Origin: Mytilisepta virgata
Taxonomy: Eukaryota; Mollusca; Bivalvia; Mytilida; Mytilidae
DNA length: 64,000 nt
Assembly: GCA_028015205.1 (NCBI GenBank)
Contig: CM051512.1
Location: forward strand, 26,629,139 to 26,693,138
Direction: 5' to 3'
Shown piece by piece: positions 57,627 to 64,000 of this stretch. The notes under the pieces are model-generated. The model saw only the letters and a list, made by a program, of their open reading frames with translations, was not told the origin of the DNA and did not search any database. Both the position numbers and the translations under genes were made by a program. Numbering within the stretch: position 1 is the stretch's first letter; each line of letters begins with the position of its first letter.

Positions 57627-57765
57627 CAGCATTGATGCAAAAGATAAGAACATTTTGTCGATTTACGACTCCTCGGTTGTACTCAAGGCCTAAAATGTTG
57701 AAAACCAAAACAACAATCCAAAAAGAGCAAATTCAAACATTCTAAAATGACCAAAAACCATTTTC
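57627..57765 (+). repeat. Dispersed repeat, + orientation
   Basis: ATTGATGCAAAAGATAAGAA, GTCGATTTACGACTCCTCGG, CTCAAGGCCTAAAATGTTGA, AACCAAAACAACAATCC and AGAGCAAATTCAAACATTCT: the most complete copy of the family also seen at 3895, 30590 and 37850. Confidence 0.65.
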
Positions 57766-58314
57766 CCCAAATTGTGCAATTAGTAGTTTTTACAAATTTG
57801 ATTATAATTTTGCATGTATCATATAAATGGATTTTATTTTATAAATACATTGCTCATTTTTTTTTTTTATATATAATTTTTCAAATAAGATTTGAATTGC
57901 TTCCCTTTAATTATAGACTTTTCAGATATGAGTGGACAAGTATTACAAATGAAATGCCATTATTGATTTCAAATTATTAAGATAAAGAAAATTAATTTAT
58001 TATTAAAAAGAATTAGACCTTTTTTCACCTAAAGGTTAATAAAATACGATTTTTGTACTTATAAATCTAAAAGACACCTTGGCACAACTATGACATATAT
58101 ATGATATATATTTCCTAATTAAGTAAGTGATATCTCAAATTTCAAATAATAATTTTAGATTATTTAATTCAAAATTTTGAATGCGCTTATGAATATAGTA
58201 AGTGCAATAGATTTGCTGTATGCCACGTGAAACATCGAACAATGTACAGATACCAAGATAATCATATGTATAATTTCTGGCAATATTAGTGCTTGAAAAG
58301 AGATGTATATAACA

Positions 58315-59395
58315 AATTCAAATTACTTTATTGTCCTTAAACATACAGTTTGACACAACAACAAAAACAAAGAAAAAAAAAACCAAATACACAATGTTGA
58401 ATATTATATACACAAAGAACAAGCAAAAAGTGGCTAGTCCCCTGACCTCAGTGTCAAAGACTTTTGAAAAGGAACCGGTGTTTTTTACTCTGATCGCTGG
58501 AAGGATGCTGGGTTCAAAATAAAGACAAGTTTTTCTTCATCGGTTAAATTTGTGAAATTTGAATCTTCGGCAGAAAAATTTTGAAAAGTTACTTGTCGTA
58601 ATGCTTCGTTTAATTTACAATTTAATATGAAATGTTTTTCGTCTTCTATCGTTTCACATGTTTTACACAAACGTTGCTCTCTTGGGATTTTATAAAATCT
58701 GCCCTCTTCAATTTCTAAATTATGGTCACTAATTCTAAACTTGGTGACTAAGTTTTCGATATTCACAATTTTCAGAAGATAAATAGTATTCTTTGTTTAT
58801 ACATATTTTTAATTGTTTATATAAAAATAATTTGTTATTTTCATCTAGATTATGAATGTTGGCTTCATATAAAGTATTGTAACTATCAGAAAAATCGATC
58901 TTGACTTCTAATTTAATTTTTTGAACATCTTTTGTATTATTAACGTTTTCTAATTTGGTTTTAGTACTCTCTGGGACAATGTCTTCAGCATATGTATACC
59001 ATGAATATTTATTTTAAGAATGTAATTCCATACTTAGATTGAAAGCTTCTTTCAAGAGAGGATTTGTGTTTTCAGTATATATTCTTGCTAGATAGGTTAT
59101 GGTCTGCGTAAATAGACACTGTTCCAAAGGTGGTCGTCCTAATTCTGCTCTGTCTGCTATATGTGAGGAGCTTTTCTTAGTACACATAATATAATTACAA
59201 AAGTTTAAATGGAATTTTTTCAGTAAATGATTTATCAATGAAAAGTTGTGGATCAAAATCCTTGTGGCTTTTTCCTCTCTCTGTTTTGCTTTATATTGCG
59301 AAATGTAGTGATCCATATAACAAACTTCTAAAATTAAATGTGAGGATAGGCTTTACGAGTGTATCAAAAAGATTTATGGAAACGTTTATGGGCAG
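58315..59395 (-). mobile_element. 5'-truncated LINE relic, - strand
   Basis: On the - strand it opens near 59395 with INLFDTLVKPILTFNF (post-RT conserved block). It continues through 59014-59316 (HIADRAELGRPPLEQ) to 58485-58766, with the C-terminal motif RLCKTCETIEDEKHFILNC. Stops and frame changes separate these parts. The 3'UTR ends at about 58318 with CAATAAAGTAATTTG. Closest in this window to the 60175-61750 element. Confidence 0.85.
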
Positions 59396-60174
59396 ATCAC
59401 CTATAAGATTTTAGTGAAAAAATCACTTTTCTTGCTTTTTTGCTAAATCCTCAATGCTACTCTTTAGATTTCCATTACTTTTTAGCACAGAGCCTAAAAC
59501 CAAATTTCGCTATATACCGGAAATTAAAGGTACAAAAACTACAAATTTACCCTTTTCATCATTTTTTCTTCTTAGGATATTAATGTACTAACTGAAGATT
59601 TTTGATGCCAAGAAAATAAAACATGAATGAAGCAGCAAGCAATAAGTTTTTCATAGATAGTGTTTTTTAATGTTTCATTTGTATAATGGTCAAAAGAACA
59701 AGATATAAACGCCCAAAGGGTTTCCACGAAAAATTATAAAATTATTATTATTATTTTATTTCATTTCCAATATTTTATTTATTTAAATCGAATTTATTGG
59801 ATAAATCCTCTCAAAAAACAAGATGATTGAAAAAATAATCGTTAGAAGTGCAGTGTCGTAGCATATCTCTCTTTTAAGGCGATGCAAATAATTCCGTCAT
59901 TTTTCAAGAGGATATAGACTATTAGATTTTTTCATGATTTCGGATTATTCAATTTTCCCTTTATAATCGAAAAGGACCTTTTAAACATAGGTCCAATGTC
60001 AAAGCGAATAAATCTCTATATATGAAGAATAATTAATTGTATGGAATAGTTTATATTTATTGCATTTTTGGACATGATAAATTCGATTCCCATTTCATTA
60101 AATTCCCCGGTCTTTGAACGGATAAATGACAAAAAGTAAAGGAAATTAAAAAAAAAATCGTAATAATTTTTTTG
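59396..60174. other. AT-rich DNA between two LINE relics, nothing recognised
   Basis: No coding frame or repeat structure supported. Confidence 0.4.
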
Positions 60175-61750
60175 TCAATTTATAACTTCTTTATTGCAAA
60201 ATTACACCCATAAGGGTCAAGCAATACAAACAAACACATATACATTTTAAATACAATGCAATACAATACAATACAATAGAACATATTTCAATCATGAGCT
60301 TGTCTGACATGGGTCTGACCCCCTCAGTTCTAAAGACTGTTTAATGAAGACTCCAATATGACAAACAAGTCCAGGAATGGGGTTTAGAATGTGTTTTAGT
60401 TTATTAAATTCATCAAGATGTTGAAATGATCGTACATAGTCTTTTATATAAGCAAAAAAAAAAAAAAAATAGAACGCAATGATATTGTTTTGTCATATAT
60501 GTTAATGTCACAATACAACAAGAAATGGAATTCGTCATCTAGGACTCCATATTTTTTACATAATCTTTGTGCTCTTGGGATGTTTCTGTACCTTCCCAAT
60601 TCAATGCCTAGAGAATGATCACTAAGTCTAAATTTTGAGAGTAACTGCCTATGTATAAAATTATTACAATTTAAATATTCCTCAGACTGACAATTAGTTT
60701 TTAATTTCCCATAGAGACAAAGTTTGGATGAGGAATCTAATTTTGAAAATTTATTTAAAGTAGTTTTTTCATATTCCTCTGAAATACACTTTTTAATATT
60801 ACATTTAAAACGTTTTTTGATTGTTTAAAAGGTACATTGATATTAGAGCTATTTTCTGGGTTTATTTGCATATCTTTAAAAATTTTATCTGCATATGAGT
60901 ACCAACAATAAATTCCTGCGGAATGTAAATTTATGTTTGTTTGTAGAGATTCTTTAACTAGAGGATTAATATCATTACAGTTTATTCTATAAAAGTACAT
61001 GAGTGTTTGAGTTTTTATATAAGAGTCCAAAGTAAATCTACCTAATTCTGATCTAGCACCTATGCTAGTGGCTGTCTTTTTCAGTCCTAATACTGCTTTA
61101 CAAAATTTAGAATGAACCTTCTCAAAAGAATATTTTTCTGCTAATGCAAGAGTATCACAAAAAGTATTATTTACAGCAGCTCTATTAGATGCCCTACAAG
61201 TTGACTGAAAATTATCCATAAACCAAATTTCAGAGTTGTATGTCAAAATAGGTCTTATAAGAGTATCAAATAATTTACATGACAAATTAGTTGGAACAAA
61301 ATTGAAATTTGACATATATTTCTTTAATAAAAATAAAATTTTAATACCTTTTTTAGACAGCTCTTCAGTAGTTTTTGTAAAATTTCCCCTATAGTTAATA
61401 ATATTCCCTAGAAATTTAAAGTCTTTAACTTCAGTCAAAAATTTATTATTGAACAAGAGGGGTGGGGATTGTTTATAAATGTTCTGAAAAACTAGAATTT
61501 TAGTCTTGTTTGTATTTACACTCAACTGCCATTTAATGCAATATTTATTTAGTTTATCTAACGCATTTTGAAGTCCCTGGTGTGTCTCAGACAGTAACAC
61601 TAAATCATCTGCGTAACTGAGAGTTTGGACACTTGAAGAGTCAAGAACTGGAGGATTAAAAGTTTCATCAAAAGCTGAATGTAAATCATTAATATAACAA
61701 TTAAACAAAGTGGGACTTAAACTGTCCCCTTGTCTTACACCTCTTATAAT
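60175..61750 (-). mobile_element. 5'-truncated LINE relic with reverse-transcriptase core, - strand
   Basis: On the - strand it begins at RGVRQGDSLSPTLFNCYIND (61746 down) and has the catalytic YADD box (LSYADDLVLLSETHQGLQ). A 317-codon frame (60755-61708) follows, covering the rest of the RT and the post-RT region (LFDTLIRPILTYNSEIW; SIGARSELG). Near 60790 a frameshift moves the sequence to another frame, which holds RLSDHSLGIELGRYRNIPRA and a degraded cysteine motif (RLCKKYGVLDDEFHF). The 3'UTR runs to ~60175. Non-functional. Confidence 0.87.
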
Positions 61751-62910
61751 TGGAAAAAAAACAAAGAATGTTCATTACCAATCTTCAGTGCAGACTGGGA
61801 TAAGCTATACATATTTATATAAGTAAAGTCAAGAAATACCAAAGTGATATTCGATGGAGGGGAAAATCGAAACAACTGACAAACTCCGGAGAACAACGAA
61901 GACAAGACCGAAACAATACATGCACCACAATTAAAAACTAAAAACATATGAACAACATGGACCCCACCAAAAAACCGGGTGAAGACCCGGGTGCCCCGGA
62001 AGAGTAATTAGTCTCTGCTTCCGGCAGGACACCCACCATGCTGCCCATGTTAAATCCGGTACGAGGAAGGGACAACATCAATGGAACAGGTCCATTTTAA
62101 TTTTGGAAAGTTTTTTTCATACCTGTCAACCAAGTCATGATGTCGTCCATAAAACTTTAGTAAGGATGACTCCAACTTAGGAGCAACATACCCCTGTCTG
62201 AACAACTTTTCTGCCAGGAGCCGGACTCTGTCCAGGAAGTCGATGTATAAATGTCACAAGCTCTGGAATAACGAATGAGTTGTGAAATATATACTCCATA
62301 CATAAAAGTAACTTAATTATCTTTTTATTTTATTTACGCACGGAATATCAAATATACATAACCAATATTTGGATAGTCTTCTCTTTTCTTTTTTTTTTTT
62401 GGGACAATTTTATTATTTTCAAAATTTTCTAGGAGGCTACGCCAGTGAATTGATCAATACAAGCACACTGTAATTATTTTGAACATTTATTAACTTACCA
62501 GTATTACAATTCATTAACATTCCAGTTGTCGAGTTTAGTATAAGTACGGTGTTTGAATTTAATTTCAACTTTGAAAGCAAATAAAATATCAAATTCGAAA
62601 TACGATGAATAGTTTTTTTTTTTTTTTTTTTGGGCACTTGATAATTTTGTTTTTCATGAAACGTGTCCCGCATTTGTTTACTCTGGAAAACAAAAACAGT
62701 GTCCGCCTTGAAAACTTATATTTTAAGTTTGCATATTTACTGCTTGAGGTTTAATTTTTTTTACAATATCTTCATATGGGGCTATTAAAGTTTGTCACAG
62801 ATCACTTTGAAGAGATCAAACGGCGATCTCTATCAAGTCAGTTACAACTCTTTACATGGTTTGTATGGATTTGTCCAATTTTACAATACCCAGGAGAAAA
62901 ATTATTTGAT
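61751..62910. other. Repeat-derived DNA abutting the LINE, no gene
   Basis: The LINE similarity stops sharply at about 61750. A GC-richer stretch follows (61800-62240) with ACCGGGTGAAGACCCGGGTG, CCGGAAGAGTAA and TAAATCCGGT, related to 46240-46400. Poly-T runs lie at 62388 and 62609. Confidence 0.4.
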
Positions 62911-62990
62911 ACCAATTTTGATGCACAAGATGTGCACATTTCGTAGATTTACAAAGGTTTGAGAGCAAAACAGTGAATTGTAAATGTTTT
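62911..62990 (+). repeat. Dispersed repeat fragment (head only)
   Basis: CCAATTTTGATGCACAAGAT, GTGCACATTTCGTAGATTTA: the head of the family at 30590 and 57627. Confidence 0.55.
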
Positions 62991-63345
62991 TAAACTGTTT
63001 TACCCCGATTGATGAATTTATACACATTCATAATGTATCTAAATACATGTACATTTAAAATTGATTGTCAATCAAAATATTTTAATTTAATATCCCATTC
63101 ATTTGCTGTTTATTTATAAATATTTATACCACAACAGAACAGCTAGAAATGCTAGATAAATACTGTCTTTCCATTGGCTACAAAGTGTCCTTATCAATTA
63201 TTGTATCCCCCTTCCTTGAAATCACGTGATTCGCTACATGCCCCGAATTTTCGTAGGTTTTTTTTTGCATCCCGTCTCCGCGATCTGTATCCCTCTTCGT
63301 TGAAATAATGTGATTCGCTTTCACTATTTTCTTTTATTTTTTCAG

Positions 63346-64000
63346 GTTACTAGCCCGACATACATGTCAGTTCATTCACAGATATCAGTTCATGTCAACG
63401 GTGATTTTACTTTAAACCCCAAAATATATCCTAAACTTACAAATAGTATTAATTTCCCCTATAAATGGGAGTCTGTCTCAAAAATCAAGCTACATCATTT
63501 TTTGAATGAGTCTGAATCTCTGAATGAAATAGTCAATTTTGAAAAGTGAAAATTTTTTTTTTCTTGGGGGGGGGGGGGGGGGGGAGGGGGGGGAATGAGG
63601 ACGGGATAAACAAAGCCACCTCTCAATTAACAAAGATTTTTGAAAAATGTGCTCAGACTTCTTGCAAATTAATAAGACATAAGAAGAGAAAGATGGATGA
63701 GAAAAAACCTTGGTCAGGCCAAGAGGTCAACGATCTTAAAACCACTATGATAAGGTAAAAATACAACTATATAATCAAGTAAGTATAAAACGGAACTTTA
63801 AAGAAAAGGGTAAAAAGAATAAATTCTTGTATAAAGAAATCTATCTTTGATAAATTGATGTCATGGAAAGAATCGGATCCAAAAGAATATTGGAATTACT
63901 TGAGGAGATAAAGAAAAACATTTTTAACATTCAAGTTGATACCTTAGTGCAAAATTTTCAGTTACAAGGTCGACCACAACATTATGATGTTTCTTTCAAT
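63346..64000 (+). mobile_element. LINE relic, endonuclease-to-RT linker region, continues past the window
   Basis: Frame 63310-63549 carries ISVHVNGDF and YKWESVSKIKLHHFLN; frame 63546-63758 carries INKATSQLTKIFEKCA and KRKMDEKKPWSGQEV. This is the linker between the endonuclease and reverse transcriptase of mollusc LINEs (a W-D/W-E block, then INEATTKLT- and KKPWFD-like blocks). A long G-run (63566-63592) and a frameshift separate the two. A stop near 63848 shows it is dead. Confidence 0.72.
63566..63592 (+). repeat. G-run
   Basis: About 26 G in 27 bases with one A. It could form a G-quadruplex and is error-prone in assembly. Confidence 0.8.

Overview
The window looks like AT-rich nuclear DNA of a bivalve mollusc, most likely a mussel (mytilid). 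This is an inference from four things: animal housekeeping genes cut by long introns, a type II tRNA-derived SINE with the core block typical of molluscs, many short foldback (MITE-like) elements, and several repeat types I associate with Mytilus. No prokaryotic or viral gene was recognised.

Layout. (1) 1-24,074: PTDSS1, phosphatidylserine synthase 1, on the + strand. Eleven coding exons are resolved; the N-terminal coding exon(s) lie upstream or were not recognised. Its last large intron (15,433-23,852) holds a single-exon ORF on the - strand (22,058-22,567) for a death-effector-domain-like protein, and a possible alternative 3' exon (21,384-21,557). (2) 24,075-33,576: repeat-rich intergenic DNA with no recognised gene. 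(3) 33,577-44,259: UQCC1, the cytochrome bc1 assembly chaperone, - strand, eight coding exons with matching phases. The 3' half of its fifth exon plus the 5' splice site has been amplified into a degenerate minisatellite in the next intron. (4) 44,260-49,926: spacer between divergent UQCC1 and LDAH, with a MITE and a 5'-truncated LINE. (5) 49,927-53,133: LDAH, lipid-droplet-associated serine hydrolase, + strand, three coding exons, catalytic triad intact. (6) 53,134-64,000: no host gene recognised; four more truncated LINE relics in both orientations, a palindromic MITE inserted in one of them, and other repeats.

The three host genes share no pathway apart from a loose link to lipid and mitochondrial metabolism; their linkage looks incidental. 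Repeats visible here include four SINE copies of one family (two with clear target-site duplications) and one of another, two inverted copies of a TTAA-flanked MITE, two copies of a TIR element with an internal minisatellite that differs in copy number, a family with hairpins at both ends (four copies), a large element with 181-bp tandem units, and many isolated foldbacks. Coordinates were worked out by hand; splice sites were chosen by GT/AG, phase continuity and family resemblance.
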